Notes: generated from the sequence alone by a model not told the origin. A stretch of DNA of 64,000 nt from Mycobacterium sp. EPa45 (GCF_001021385.1 NZ_CP011773.1:4154001-4218000); one strand, 5' to 3'; counted from the first letter of the stretch, positions 26,839 to 35,742 are shown. A program made the numbers and translations.

Positions 26839-28185
26839 ATGGACGTGTCGATCGTCGAGACCTCTGGACTAGGTGACCGCAGCTACCTGATCAGTGTCGC
26901 CGACACTGCGGTCGTCATCGACCCGCAGCGCGATATCGACCGGGTACTGGCCGTCGCCGGCGAGCGCGGGGTGCGCATCACGCATGTGCTGGAGACCCAT
27001 ATTCACAATGACTACGTGACCGGAGGGCTCGAACTGGCCCGTGTCACCGGTGCCGAGTATGTGCTGCCCGCCGGGGAGGACGTCCACTATTCGCGACGCC
27101 CGATCAGCGACGGCGAGATCGTGGACGCCGGCCCGATTCGATTGCGCGCCATCCACACTCCCGGCCACACCCATCACCACGTGAGTTATGCGCTCTTGGA
27201 CGACGCGTCGGACGCGGCGGCGGTCTTTACCGGTGGTTCGCTGCTGCACGGCAGCACCGGGCGGACCGATCTGCTCGGCCCCGAGCACACCGAGGAGCTC
27301 AGTCACGCGCAGTTCCATTCAGCCCGCCGACTCGTCGACGAGCTGCCCGCCGAGGCCGCCGTCTACCCCACCCACGGTTTCGGCAGCTTCTGCTCGGCGG
27401 CGCCCACCACCGGCGACTCGTCGACGATCGGTGAACAGCGACAGACCAATCCGGCGCTCACTCAGGACGAGCAGACCTACGTCGCTGAGCTTCTTGCCGG
27501 TCTTGCGGCCTATCCGGCGTATTACACACACATGGGCGTCATCAACCGAACGGGACCCGCCCCGCTAGACCTATCCCCACCCGAGCCGGTCGAGCCGGCC
27601 GAACTGCGGCGCCGGATCGACGCCGGGGAGTGGGTCATCGACCTGAGGCACCGGACGGCTTTCGCCGCCGGTCACCTCGGTGGCTCACTCGGATTCGAGC
27701 TGTCCGGATCGTTCGTCGCCTACGTCGGCTGGCTCTACACGTGGGGCGCTCCGCTGACCCTCATCGGTGACAGCGAGGACGACATCGCCGACGCACAGCG
27801 AGAACTCGTCCGCATCGGCATCGACCGCATCACCGGCGCGAGCAGTAAGCCGGTGGACGTCTTGGCCGACGGACACGCCCTGCGGTCCTACCGAGTGGCA
27901 GACTTCACCGAGTTGGCAACCGCGCGCAGCGGCGACAACGAGATCGTCGTCGTCGACGTGCGCCAGCCCCACGAGCATCAGGCCGGCCACGTGCGAGGCG
28001 CCCTCAACATCGCGGTCCACGAGCTCGCCGACCGGATCGAAGAACTACCGGCCGGCGAGGTGTGGGTGCACTGCGCGACGGGATACCGCGCATCCATCGC
28101 GGCGTCGCTGCTCGACGCACGGGGCCGCGACGTCGTTCTGGTCGACGACGAGTTCGAGAACGCGGCAGATCCGATACTCGAGTGA
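26839..28185 (+). CDS. Metallo-beta-lactamase/rhodanese fusion, CstB-like
   Basis: 448 aa. MBL-fold domain 1-230, a first rhodanese homology domain without a catalytic Cys (about 250-345) and a second rhodanese with active Cys in VWVHCATGYRAS (about 355-445). This is the CstB-type order for persulfide oxidation. The metal motif reads THIHNDY (Tyr where classical enzymes have His), and the usual FTGD Asp ligand is replaced by Gly (FTGGSLL). Persulfide dioxygenase activity is therefore uncertain, and this may be a distinct subfamily. GAGGAG precedes the ATG. It is the last gene of a rhodanese-flavoprotein-CstB-like cluster. Confidence 0.85.
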   Translation: MDVSIVETSGLGDRSYLISVADTAVVIDPQRDIDRVLAVAGERGVRITHVLETHIHNDYVTGGLELARVTGAEYVLPAGEDVHYSRRPISDGEIVDAGPIRLRAIHTPGHTHHHVSYALLDDASDAAAVFTGGSLLHGSTGRTDLLGPEHTEELSHAQFHSARRLVDELPAEAAVYPTHGFGSFCSAAPTTGDSSTIGEQRQTNPALTQDEQTYVAELLAGLAAYPAYYTHMGVINRTGPAPLDLSPPEPVEPAELRRRIDAGEWVIDLRHRTAFAAGHLGGSLGFELSGSFVAYVGWLYTWGAPLTLIGDSEDDIADAQRELVRIGIDRITGASSKPVDVLADGHALRSYRVADFTELATARSGDNEIVVVDVRQPHEHQAGHVRGALNIAVHELADRIEELPAGEVWVHCATGYRASIAASLLDARGRDVVLVDDEFENAADPILE

Positions 28186-28207
28186 CACCCGGCCGTGCGG
28201 CGAGCGC

Positions 28208-29443
28208 CTAGTTCCCCTGGCCCCCGCGTCCGAGTGAAGCCAGGTCGGCAACTGGGTCAGCGCTGTTGATCAGCCAGTCGCCGATGATGCGTGCCTTGTA
28301 GACGCGCGGATTGTGCGATGCCAGCGTTCGGGCGTTCTTCCAATGCCTGTCCAGGCCCCGCTTCTCCGACACCCCGGAGGCACCGAGCGCATCGAAGATC
28401 CGGGTGGTGGCTGACAGGGCCGCCTCGATGATCACCAGCTGAGCCTGGTCGACGGCGACCGCCGCATCGATGAGTCTGCGCCGCGCGCCCGGTTCGTCAC
28501 CGGCGAGTCGGCCCTCGACGATCCGATCCAGCGTGGCGGTGCTGCGCGCCAACGCCGCCTCTGCGGCGAACACATCAGCCGACACCTCGCCGATCACCTG
28601 CAGCAGCTGCGGATCGACCGCGGGTACCGTCGTGAGCCCCTGCGGGTAATTGCGGATTCGCTCGGCCAGAGCGATTGAGCCATCGCGCAGAGCGGCTTTC
28701 GTGATCCCGGTGAGCACCGCATGCATGGCGGTCTGATAGAAGTGCGCCTGATAGCCGAAGCGGTCGGTCGCCGGGAACACGTCGCCGCGGTCAGCGCGGG
28801 CCCGCTCATAGCGGGCGGTACCGCTTGCGGTCGTGCGCTGGCCGAAACCCTCCCAGTCGTCGACGAGGGTCACCCCCGCGTCGTCTCGACGGACCAGCGC
28901 CGTCAGCAACTCGCCGTCATCGCCACGTCCGAGCACATCGAGCCAGTCTGCGTAAAGGCTGCCGGTGGCATAGTATTTCGCACCGCTGACCACCCAGTGG
29001 TCACCTTCGGCTTTGATGCTCGTGGTCAGGTTGGCCAAGGTCACGTTATTGGCCTCGGTCCACCCACCGCCGACGAATTCACCGTCCCGGAATCGTTTGA
29101 TCCACGTGTCACCTGCGTCCGAGCGGGGCGCGTTGAGCCGATCCTCCACGAAAGCCAGGTGGTTGCGCCAGATGTGCGCGACGTTGGGGTCGGCCTGCGC
29201 CAGTTCGGCCAGCAGAGCGAACGTCTGCTCCAGTGACGCCCCGAATCCACCATGGACAGTTGGGATTCGGAGCAAGCCGAAGTCTGCGTCGACCAGCCAG
29301 CGCACCTGCTCGTGCGGGAACACCCGGTCTCGTTCCCGTTCGAGGTTGCCTTGGGCGATCTTGTCGAACACCGGCCTGAATACGGAGAACAGCCCGTCGT
29401 CGGAGGCGGTCGGCTCGGCCAGATACGTCGTCGGTGTGCTCAT
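28208..29443 (-). CDS. Acyl-CoA dehydrogenase-like flavin monooxygenase (SfnB/DszC type)
   Basis: 411 aa with acyl-CoA dehydrogenase fold. N-terminal helical domain, then the beta domain WTEANNVTLANLTTSIKAEGDHWVVSGAKYYATGS, and a C-terminal helical bundle (IEAALSATTRIFDALGASGVSEKRGLDRHWKNARTLASHN). It lacks the catalytic Glu context of true dehydrogenases and resembles SfnB/DszC, which use reduced flavin and O2 on organosulfur compounds. ATGA overlap with the GNAT gene. It is the terminal gene of a six-gene operon. Confidence 0.85.
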   Translation of the reverse strand: MSTPTTYLAEPTASDDGLFSVFRPVFDKIAQGNLERERDRVFPHEQVRWLVDADFGLLRIPTVHGGFGASLEQTFALLAELAQADPNVAHIWRNHLAFVEDRLNAPRSDAGDTWIKRFRDGEFVGGGWTEANNVTLANLTTSIKAEGDHWVVSGAKYYATGSLYADWLDVLGRGDDGELLTALVRRDDAGVTLVDDWEGFGQRTTASGTARYERARADRGDVFPATDRFGYQAHFYQTAMHAVLTGITKAALRDGSIALAERIRNYPQGLTTVPAVDPQLLQVIGEVSADVFAAEAALARSTATLDRIVEGRLAGDEPGARRRLIDAAVAVDQAQLVIIEAALSATTRIFDALGASGVSEKRGLDRHWKNARTLASHNPRVYKARIIGDWLINSADPVADLASLGRGGQGN

Positions 29444-30429
29444 TGTCCCGGCCCTGCCGCGTCGATCCGATAGGAGTACTGCTCCTCGACCGCGACGTAC
29501 CCGAGGCGGCGATAGAGAAGATGAGCCTTGCTGCGGTTGTTGATATCGGTGCCCAGCGAGGCGACGGTCAGCCCGCGCCGCAACGCAGCGAGCCAGGTCT
29601 TCTTCAGCAGCAGTTCCCCCAGCCCGTGCCTGCGCAGGTCCGGTCGCACACCGATGTAATCGGTATGCGCACTGATCTCCTGCGCGCCCGCGACTCCCGA
29701 CGTGAACGTCGAGCCGAGCACATACCCGACAACCTCGCCCGACTCGTCGAGTGCGGCATTGCTGAAGTCGGGCGTGAACGCCCGGCTGGTTATGTGGTGC
29801 TCCCAGTCCTCCGGGCTCTTGGACATGTTTCCGAAGTGCTCTTCGAAAGTGCTGTGCTGCAACCGGCGGACCTGTTCACCCAGGCCCCTTTTCGTGACTT
29901 CCGGCCAGCTGATCACGGTGATCCCGGGTGCGCCGGCCCGTTCCAGCGCCCCGCGGTCCTCACCGTGCAGGGGCTTGCGGGTGCGGATGAATTCGGCTTC
30001 GCGGACCGCACCGCGGCGGGTGAGCGCATCGATCGCCGCGGGCTGGTTGGCCCCGATGATCACCCGCAGGTACGCGCCGGGAAGGTTTGCCGACTCACGG
30101 TGAAACCGGTCCACCACCGTCGCGACGACGTCGTCGATGATGTCGGACGGGACGCCGGGATCGATCACGATGTCGCCGATGACCTCACGCTCGCCGCCAT
30201 GTGGGTGATGGACCGCGGCGTAGCCGCGCACCCGTCGGAGACCATCGCGCAGCACCGTCGCCTCGAACGCCGAGGCGAGTTGCTCGGCGACGTCGCGGGA
30301 GTCGGCGCCGAACTTGCGGCCACTCAGCCCGTGGGTGGTGGCGAGGAAATCCGCGATCGGTGGATGGTCGATGGTGTCGACCGGTGTCACCGACCAGTGT
30401 CCGGTGTCGCGGGTAACGAGCACGGTCAT
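29440..30429 (-). CDS. GNAT-family N-acetyltransferase, tandem-domain
   Basis: 329 aa with two GNAT-like halves. The C-terminal one has an acetyl-CoA loop (GVRPDLRRHGLGELLLKKTW) and a typical ending (NNRSKAHLLYRRLGYVAVEE); the N-terminal one is degenerate. The layout recalls mycothiol synthase, but context differs. In an operon with a permease and C-S monooxygenases, N-acetylation of an S-modified amino acid is a reasonable role (inference). Overlaps by ATGA both with the following SfnB-like gene and with the 53-aa ORF before it. Confidence 0.85.
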   Translation of the reverse strand: MTVLVTRDTGHWSVTPVDTIDHPPIADFLATTHGLSGRKFGADSRDVAEQLASAFEATVLRDGLRRVRGYAAVHHPHGGEREVIGDIVIDPGVPSDIIDDVVATVVDRFHRESANLPGAYLRVIIGANQPAAIDALTRRGAVREAEFIRTRKPLHGEDRGALERAGAPGITVISWPEVTKRGLGEQVRRLQHSTFEEHFGNMSKSPEDWEHHITSRAFTPDFSNAALDESGEVVGYVLGSTFTSGVAGAQEISAHTDYIGVRPDLRRHGLGELLLKKTWLAALRRGLTVASLGTDINNRSKAHLLYRRLGYVAVEEQYSYRIDAAGPGQ

Positions 30430-30587
30430 CGGTTACTCCTTGGTGGCGGCACCGAAATACCGACCAGCGTCGCCTCGTTCAGCCACGTCAGTGCGAACTC
30501 AGACCGTGCCGAGCCGGCTACGGCCGGTGTGCTCGCCCGGACCAAGCCGGCGCGAAGCATCGAGGCGAGTCGTCCCAGCCGTCTCAT
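30426..30587 (-). CDS. 53-aa protein coupled on both sides within the organosulfur operon
   Basis: The protein starts MRRLGRLASMLRAGLVRAS and ends ISVPPPRSNR. Its ATG overlaps the TGA of the permease gene (ATGA at 30584-30587), and its TGA overlaps the ATG of the GNAT gene (ATGA at 30426-30429). This double coupling, in a gap that would otherwise be 154 bp of noncoding DNA, strongly supports translation. The N-terminal half is basic and amphipathic; no membrane segment, cysteine or known domain is seen. Function unknown. It could be an accessory subunit or simply maintain ribosome flow. Confidence 0.65.
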   Translation of the reverse strand: MRRLGRLASMLRAGLVRASTPAVAGSARSEFALTWLNEATLVGISVPPPRSNR

Positions 30588-32104
30588 GGCGCCACCGCCT
30601 CCTTGTCGCGGTCCGGCTGCACGGCCTCGTGGCTGAGCACGTCGAGGATTCCCTCGTCGATGAGCCGCTGCTGCTCGGCCTCCGACAGCGTCTGGATGCT
30701 GCCGAGCCGGGCCGCGACCTCCGGGCGGGTCTTACGCAGGTACCAGTACCAGAGCAGACCGACGAACAGCAGCCCGAAGAAGACGAACGGCAATATGTTG
30801 AACGGGAATTCGGGCACCGGATAGAAGTTGGAAAAGATCACGTAGCCGATCCCCAGCGTGGCGGCGACCGATACGACCAATCGAGTCGTGTTCAGCGCCT
30901 TGATCTTTCGCAGCCAGATCGGGGTGGCGATGACAACCAGCAGGTAGCTCACCAGGAAGCCCCAGTTTGCGACGTAGCCACCGTAGACGTCGAATACCAG
31001 CCGGCCCACCGAGCTGAAGGTGGCTGTCACCGAGAACACCAACGCCAGTCCGCCAACCAGCACGATGCCCACCCAGGGGGTCTTGTGCTTGGCGTGCACT
31101 CTGGTCAGCGCCTTCGGCAGCGCTCCTTCGTGCGCCAGGGTGAACAATGAGCGGGCGGCCGCGGTGGTGACCGCGGTGACGAACACGATGAATGCGATGG
31201 CCACTGCCGCACTGACCAGGTAGTTGACCCACGGCACCCCGGTCACGTCGGCCAGCTGTGGCAGCACCGCCTTGTCACCGTCGATGTCACCGAAGTGCAG
31301 GATCTGCGGGTAGGTAGCGAAGATGTAGAGCACACCGATCAGCAGCACGACCCGCAGCAGGGACCGGGCGATGTTCTGATGCGCGTTCTTGGCTTCCGCG
31401 CCCAGCGAGGCGACACTCTCGAAGCCCGCATAGGAGCCGACCGCGGTGACCGCGGCGATGAAGGTCGTGCTCGACCCCAGGTGTGCCAGGTTGAACTGCT
31501 CGGTGTCGATGTGGAACCCGTAGCTGATGTAGGAGGCAACGATGATCACCAGGATCGAGGCGATCGCCAGCACCTCGAAGGCCAGCTCGTATTTGGCGGC
31601 GATCGCGACACCGCGGAACGGGAGATACGTCGCTGCGGCCACCACCGCGATTACCAGCAGCAGGCGGAACCACGTTGCCTGCGTGCCCAATCCGAGGGAT
31701 TCCAGGAATGAGTCGAGGTACAGTACGCCGCCGAGGGTGCCGGTGATCGCGAAGCCGATGTAGCCGAGCAGCAGGCTGAAGCCCGCCGCATAGGCGAAGC
31801 CCGGTCCCAGACCGTTACCGGTGTAAGTGCCCAGCGAGCCCGACGACACGGTCCGCTTGGCCTGAAAGCTGATCGTCGTCGCGATCAGGATGGTCAGCGC
31901 CAATCCCACGAGGACCGCCCAGGAGGCACCCTTGCCGGCAGCGACGAACAGCGAGTACGGGACGACGGCCACGGCAACGCTCGGCGCCGCCGCTGCCAGG
32001 CCCTGGGCAAAAACGCCCCACGGCCCCAATGCTTCTCGCTCCAGGCCGGTCGAATCCGCCGACGTCAATGAGCGGCCACCGAGGCCGAGTTGTGGTGTGG
32101 ACAT
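30584..32104 (-). CDS. APC-family amino acid permease
   Basis: 506 aa, about 12 membrane helices. The consensus amino acid-polyamine-organocation core is visible (GVFAQGLAAAAPSVAVAVVPYSLFVAAGKGASWAVL; FESVASLGAEAKNAHQNIARSLLRV). The ATG (MSTPQLGLGG) has AGGAAGG 5 nt upstream; an in-frame ATG 42 nt earlier is less likely. It probably imports the amino acid, perhaps S-substituted, used by the downstream enzymes. 109 nt separate it from the preceding LLM gene, so an internal promoter is possible. Confidence 0.9.
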   Translation of the reverse strand: MSTPQLGLGGRSLTSADSTGLEREALGPWGVFAQGLAAAAPSVAVAVVPYSLFVAAGKGASWAVLVGLALTILIATTISFQAKRTVSSGSLGTYTGNGLGPGFAYAAGFSLLLGYIGFAITGTLGGVLYLDSFLESLGLGTQATWFRLLLVIAVVAAATYLPFRGVAIAAKYELAFEVLAIASILVIIVASYISYGFHIDTEQFNLAHLGSSTTFIAAVTAVGSYAGFESVASLGAEAKNAHQNIARSLLRVVLLIGVLYIFATYPQILHFGDIDGDKAVLPQLADVTGVPWVNYLVSAAVAIAFIVFVTAVTTAAARSLFTLAHEGALPKALTRVHAKHKTPWVGIVLVGGLALVFSVTATFSSVGRLVFDVYGGYVANWGFLVSYLLVVIATPIWLRKIKALNTTRLVVSVAATLGIGYVIFSNFYPVPEFPFNILPFVFFGLLFVGLLWYWYLRKTRPEVAARLGSIQTLSEAEQQRLIDEGILDVLSHEAVQPDRDKEAVAP

Positions 32105-32213
32105 ATTGGGACCTTCCTGCCCGCGTGCACCAGCAAGACCATGCATTCGCTTGGCGCACAGGGATTTAACGTGTGTATCGGATACGGTGCCGGAAACTTG
32201 CGTCCGGCGTCAG

Positions 32214-33599
32214 TTATCGGATCGCGGAGATTCTTTTCCGCGGAGCCGCACCGGGGTGCTCGTCGGGCAGCAGCGCCGAGCCGGTGGGAAACAGCCGCTG
32301 CCGAAGAGTGCCCGCCTGCTCGGTGCCGGCCAGCCCGCGGCGCCGCAACTCGGGAATGAGATGATCGACGACGTCGGCGAAGCTGCCTGGCGTCACGTGA
32401 TAGGCGATGTTGAAGCCGTCGATGCCGGTGCGCTCAGCGAAGTCGGTCAGACCGTCGGCAACGGTCGCAGCATCACCGATGAACAGCGGGCCGCCGAAAC
32501 CACCGAGCCGACCGACGTAGTCGCGCAGGGTGATCCGCCGCCGAAGCCCATCGGAGTCGTCCACGGTGGCCAGGATGGATTGTGAGGCCTCGGTCTCGAA
32601 CTGCTCGATCGGACGGTCCACACCGTAGGTGGACCAGTCCACACCGCTCAGCGCGGACAGCAGCACCAGGCCGCCTTCCAGATCGGTGTAGCGCGACAAT
32701 TCGTCCGCCTTGGCTTGCGCGGCGCGCTGCGTGCTGTCGACGACGATCTCGACCGAGCTCAGGAACCGCACCGAGTCCGGGCTGCGTCCGTGCTCGACCG
32801 CCCGGCGGCGCACATCGTCCACCCGGGCCCGCACGACGGTGGGCCGTGGGTCCGATACGAACACGATCTCGGCGTTGCGGGCCGCGAATTCCCGGCCAGA
32901 GGTCGATGATCCGGCCTGGAAAAGAACCGGTGTCCGCTGAGGCGACGGCTCTACCAGATGCGCGCCCGGCACACTGAAATACCGGCCCTCGTGGCCGATC
33001 GGGTGCACCTTGGTCGCATCGGTGAACACCCCGGCCGCGCGGTCGCGCACCACGGCGCCGTCCTCCCAGGAGCCCTCCCACAGCTTGTAGGTGACGTCGA
33101 GGAATTCCTGGGCGATGGCGTAGCGCTCGTCGTGCGGGATCTGGCGCTGCCGGCCGATGATGTTGCGGGCAGCGCTGTCCAGTAGCGAGGTGACGATGTT
33201 CCAGCCGATCCGCCCGCCGGTGAGATGGTCGAGCGTGCTGAACTTCCGGGCCAGCAGGTAGGGACTCTCGTAGGTGGTGGAAACCGTGATCCCGAAGCCC
33301 AGCCGCCGGGTCGCGGCAGCCATCGCCGACACGGCGAGCAACGGGTCGGTCACCGGGGTCTGCACGCCGTGGGTGAGGGCGGCATCCGCGCTGCCGCCGA
33401 ACACGTCGAGCTGGCCGACCGCGTCGGCGATGAACAGCAGGTCAAATCCACCCTCGTCGAGCAGTCGCGCCAGGTCGACCCAATACCGCAGGCTGGTGTA
33501 CTGCGCGGTGCGGTCCTCGGGATGGCGCCACAGGCCGAAGTTGCCGTGCGACACCGTCGACATCGAGAACGCCGACAGGATGAACGGTGACCGGGTCAT
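32214..33599 (-). CDS. LLM flavin-dependent monooxygenase (NtaA/SnaA/DszA family), copy 1
   Basis: 461 aa TIM-barrel monooxygenase using FMNH2 and O2. Family marks: GNFGLWRHPEDRTAQYTSLRYW, FDLLFIADAVGQLDVFGG, DHLTGGRIGWNIVTSLLDSAARN, and VLFQAGSSTSGREFAARNAEIVFVSDP. Such enzymes cleave C-S or C-N bonds. It overlaps the preceding LLM gene by 4 nt, which fixes the start at MTRSPFILSAF. It is about 25 residues longer than copy 2 and clearly divergent from it, so the two probably act on different intermediates. Confidence 0.9.
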   Translation of the reverse strand: MTRSPFILSAFSMSTVSHGNFGLWRHPEDRTAQYTSLRYWVDLARLLDEGGFDLLFIADAVGQLDVFGGSADAALTHGVQTPVTDPLLAVSAMAAATRRLGFGITVSTTYESPYLLARKFSTLDHLTGGRIGWNIVTSLLDSAARNIIGRQRQIPHDERYAIAQEFLDVTYKLWEGSWEDGAVVRDRAAGVFTDATKVHPIGHEGRYFSVPGAHLVEPSPQRTPVLFQAGSSTSGREFAARNAEIVFVSDPRPTVVRARVDDVRRRAVEHGRSPDSVRFLSSVEIVVDSTQRAAQAKADELSRYTDLEGGLVLLSALSGVDWSTYGVDRPIEQFETEASQSILATVDDSDGLRRRITLRDYVGRLGGFGGPLFIGDAATVADGLTDFAERTGIDGFNIAYHVTPGSFADVVDHLIPELRRRGLAGTEQAGTLRQRLFPTGSALLPDEHPGAAPRKRISAIR

Positions 33600-34903
33600 G
33601 CCGACAGCTCCTGACGTTGCGGGACCGGCAGTCCGAGATGCGCCCGCAGCGTCGCGCCGGTGTACTCGTGGCGAAACAGCCCGCGCTTGCGAAGGACCGG
33701 GACCACCTGCTCGACGAAATCGGTGAGCTGTCCGGGCAGCCCGGAGTCGGTCAACACGAAACCGTCGGCCGCGTTCGATTCGAACCACGCCTCGATCTCG
33801 TCGGCGATCTGTTCGGGTGTGCCGATGACCTGGGCACCCCAGCCATTGATGGTGCGGTACAGGAACTCCCGCACCGTCGGGTTGCCGTCCCGGGCCAACG
33901 CTCGGTAACCCGCCAGCGCGGTCTGGTGTGTTTCGGTGTTGTCGGGAAACGCCGAATCGGGCACCGGACCATCCAGATCGGCACCGACCACGTCGACATC
34001 CACCTCGAGCAGCCAGCCGGCCTGGTACTCGGGACTGAAGTATTCGAACGCCGATCGCTCGATCCGGCGAACCTCATCCTCAGTCGAGCCGACGAGGAAC
34101 CGCAGCGACGGGGTGATCAGTGGCGCCGGGCGCTCGGCCCGAGCGGCCTCGGCGTGGACCTGGCGGTAGAACTCCTGCGCGCGGGCGATGGTGCCCTGCC
34201 CGGTGAAGATGACTTCGGCGTGCCGCGCGGCAAACTGCGTTCCCCGCGGGGAGGATCCCGCCTGGAAGATCACCGGCCGGCCCTGCGCCGACCGGGCCGC
34301 GCCGATCGGTCCGGCGACATCGAAGTACGTGCCGTGGTGGTTGGCGACCTGAATCGCATTGATGTCGTTGAAGATTCCCCTTACACGATCCTCAATGATG
34401 GTGTCTGGGCCCCAGCCGTCCCACAACTTCTTCACCAACTCGATCGCCTCGTCGGCGATCTCGTAGCGGATATCGTGCTCGATCACTCCCCTGTCGCTGA
34501 AGTTGGCCGCCGCCGCGGCGGCGAAGCTGGTGACCAGGTTCCACCCGGCCCGGCCGCCGCTGAGGTGGTCAAGCGACAACAGCTGCCGGGCAAGGTGATA
34601 CGGATGTGCCAGGGTCGCCGAGCCGGTGACGACCAAGCCGATGTGGTCGGTCACCGACGACAGCGCCGCCGTCGCCGTCAGCGGTTCGAAGTCCTCAGTT
34701 GTCTTGTACGGCCACGTTTCCGGTGGGCCGAAGTTGAGACCGTCGGAGAAGAACAGCGCGTCGAAGGTTCCCTTCTCCGCGATCCGGGCACGCTCGATCA
34801 GCCGCCGGCGCACGGCCGCGGTGCTGTTGTCGATGTCCGGGTGTCGCCACGGACCCGCAGAGCGGGTGCTGCCGAAAGCCAGGAGGTGCACTTCACGGGC
34901 CAC
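33596..34903 (-). CDS. LLM flavin-dependent monooxygenase (NtaA/SnaA/DszA family), copy 2
   Basis: 435 aa. Same fold as its neighbour: FDALFFSDGLNFGPPETWPYKTTEDFEPLTATAAL, DHLSGGRAGWNLVTSFAAAAAANF, VIFQAGSSPRGTQFAARHAEVIFTGQG. It is the first gene of the minus-strand operon. The GTG start lies 6 nt downstream of a TANNNT hexamer and lacks a Shine-Dalgarno, so the operon mRNA may be leaderless. Predicted to oxidise a C-S bond in an imported organosulfur compound. Confidence 0.9.
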   Translation of the reverse strand: MAREVHLLAFGSTRSAGPWRHPDIDNSTAAVRRRLIERARIAEKGTFDALFFSDGLNFGPPETWPYKTTEDFEPLTATAALSSVTDHIGLVVTGSATLAHPYHLARQLLSLDHLSGGRAGWNLVTSFAAAAAANFSDRGVIEHDIRYEIADEAIELVKKLWDGWGPDTIIEDRVRGIFNDINAIQVANHHGTYFDVAGPIGAARSAQGRPVIFQAGSSPRGTQFAARHAEVIFTGQGTIARAQEFYRQVHAEAARAERPAPLITPSLRFLVGSTEDEVRRIERSAFEYFSPEYQAGWLLEVDVDVVGADLDGPVPDSAFPDNTETHQTALAGYRALARDGNPTVREFLYRTINGWGAQVIGTPEQIADEIEAWFESNAADGFVLTDSGLPGQLTDFVEQVVPVLRKRGLFRHEYTGATLRAHLGLPVPQRQELSA

Positions 34904-34909
34904 CCAGGC

Positions 34910-34915
34910 AGCCTA
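34910..34915 (-). promoter_or_regulatory. -10 element for the organosulfur operon
   Basis: TAGGCT on the minus strand, 6 nt before GTG 34903. The spacing suits leaderless transcription from the G of the start codon. Confidence 0.5.
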
Positions 34916-34989
34916 GGACCGGTCCGCCCCCGCACACACCGATTAAACCCGCGCCGAATTGAATTGCCGCCCAGGGGGAAGCAGGAAGA

Positions 34990-35703
34990 CTACTTCTTCT
35001 TGGCCGCGTTCTTCATCATGTCCGACGCGATCACCCTTGCCTCATCGGCAATCGAGTCGCTACACGCCCACGCTTCGATGACCACGTTGGACGCCGTGGT
35101 GAGCGCGTGCTGGCACCCCCATCCGCCGGCGTTGCGCTGGGTGGAAACCTGGGTCAGGATGTCGCCGCCCGCATCAGGCTGGTCGATCTTCCAGGTGGAG
35201 TGGACGTCGGAGTTGTCGATGTCGATCGAGGTGCCGCCGCACTTCTGCCAGATGGTGCGGGACTTGTCGACGAACGCATTCGCCTTCTCGGTCGACGGGA
35301 AGAGCACCGCGATCTGTTCGACCCAGTGAGCATTGTCGCCGGAGGGCTCCTGGAGCACTTCATCGCGTAGAGCGGACCAACCACTGCCCTGGTAGACCAA
35401 CTGTTCGGCGCCATAGATCGCGCCGAGGCAGTCGACATCCGAGACCCCGTCGGAGTTGTCGCTCATGTTCTGCGAGGACGCGGTCACCCGGATCCCGGTG
35501 GCACCCATGACCCCGTTCACCTCGCCTGCCGTGAGCAGCACCCGGTCGAGGTCGGATTCGGTGAGTATGGGGACGCCAGAAGAGGCAGGGCTCGCGGGCT
35601 CCCCGCGCAATGCCGTGCCGCCCACAGTGGACACACATCCCGATAACGTCGCGCCGACCAGTACGGCGGTGCAGAACACGGACGCGCAGCTCACGGTCGA
35701 CAT
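34990..35703 (-). CDS. Lipoprotein with PknH-type extracytoplasmic sensor domain
   Basis: 237 aa. The signal peptide ends in lipobox LSGC (Cys at about 23). The remainder matches the PknH_C-like sensor pattern: LTESDLDRVLLTAGEVNGVMG near the N-terminus, four to five spaced Cys (DCLGA, QKCGG, WGCQH, WACSD) that likely form disulfides, and a C-terminal helix. It probably binds a ligand outside the membrane; no kinase domain is attached. LppR (Rv2403c) occupies the equivalent place beside lepA in M. tuberculosis. Paralogous to the next upstream gene. Confidence 0.82.
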   Translation of the reverse strand: MSTVSCASVFCTAVLVGATLSGCVSTVGGTALRGEPASPASSGVPILTESDLDRVLLTAGEVNGVMGATGIRVTASSQNMSDNSDGVSDVDCLGAIYGAEQLVYQGSGWSALRDEVLQEPSGDNAHWVEQIAVLFPSTEKANAFVDKSRTIWQKCGGTSIDIDNSDVHSTWKIDQPDAGGDILTQVSTQRNAGGWGCQHALTTASNVVIEAWACSDSIADEARVIASDMMKNAAKKK

Positions 35704-35742
35704 TGTCCCCCGGCATGCCCGTCCCGGGGGCTCAACGGCGGA

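Noticed and set aside
30584..32146. Upstream ATG for the APC permease (adds 14 residues)
   Set aside because: The downstream ATG has a good AGGAAGG; the extra residues (MHGLAGARGQEGPN) are not membrane-protein like.
33587..35329. 580-aa plus-strand open frame across LLM copy 2 and the lipoprotein gene
   Set aside because: Opposes two genes with clear motifs; no start signals or domains.
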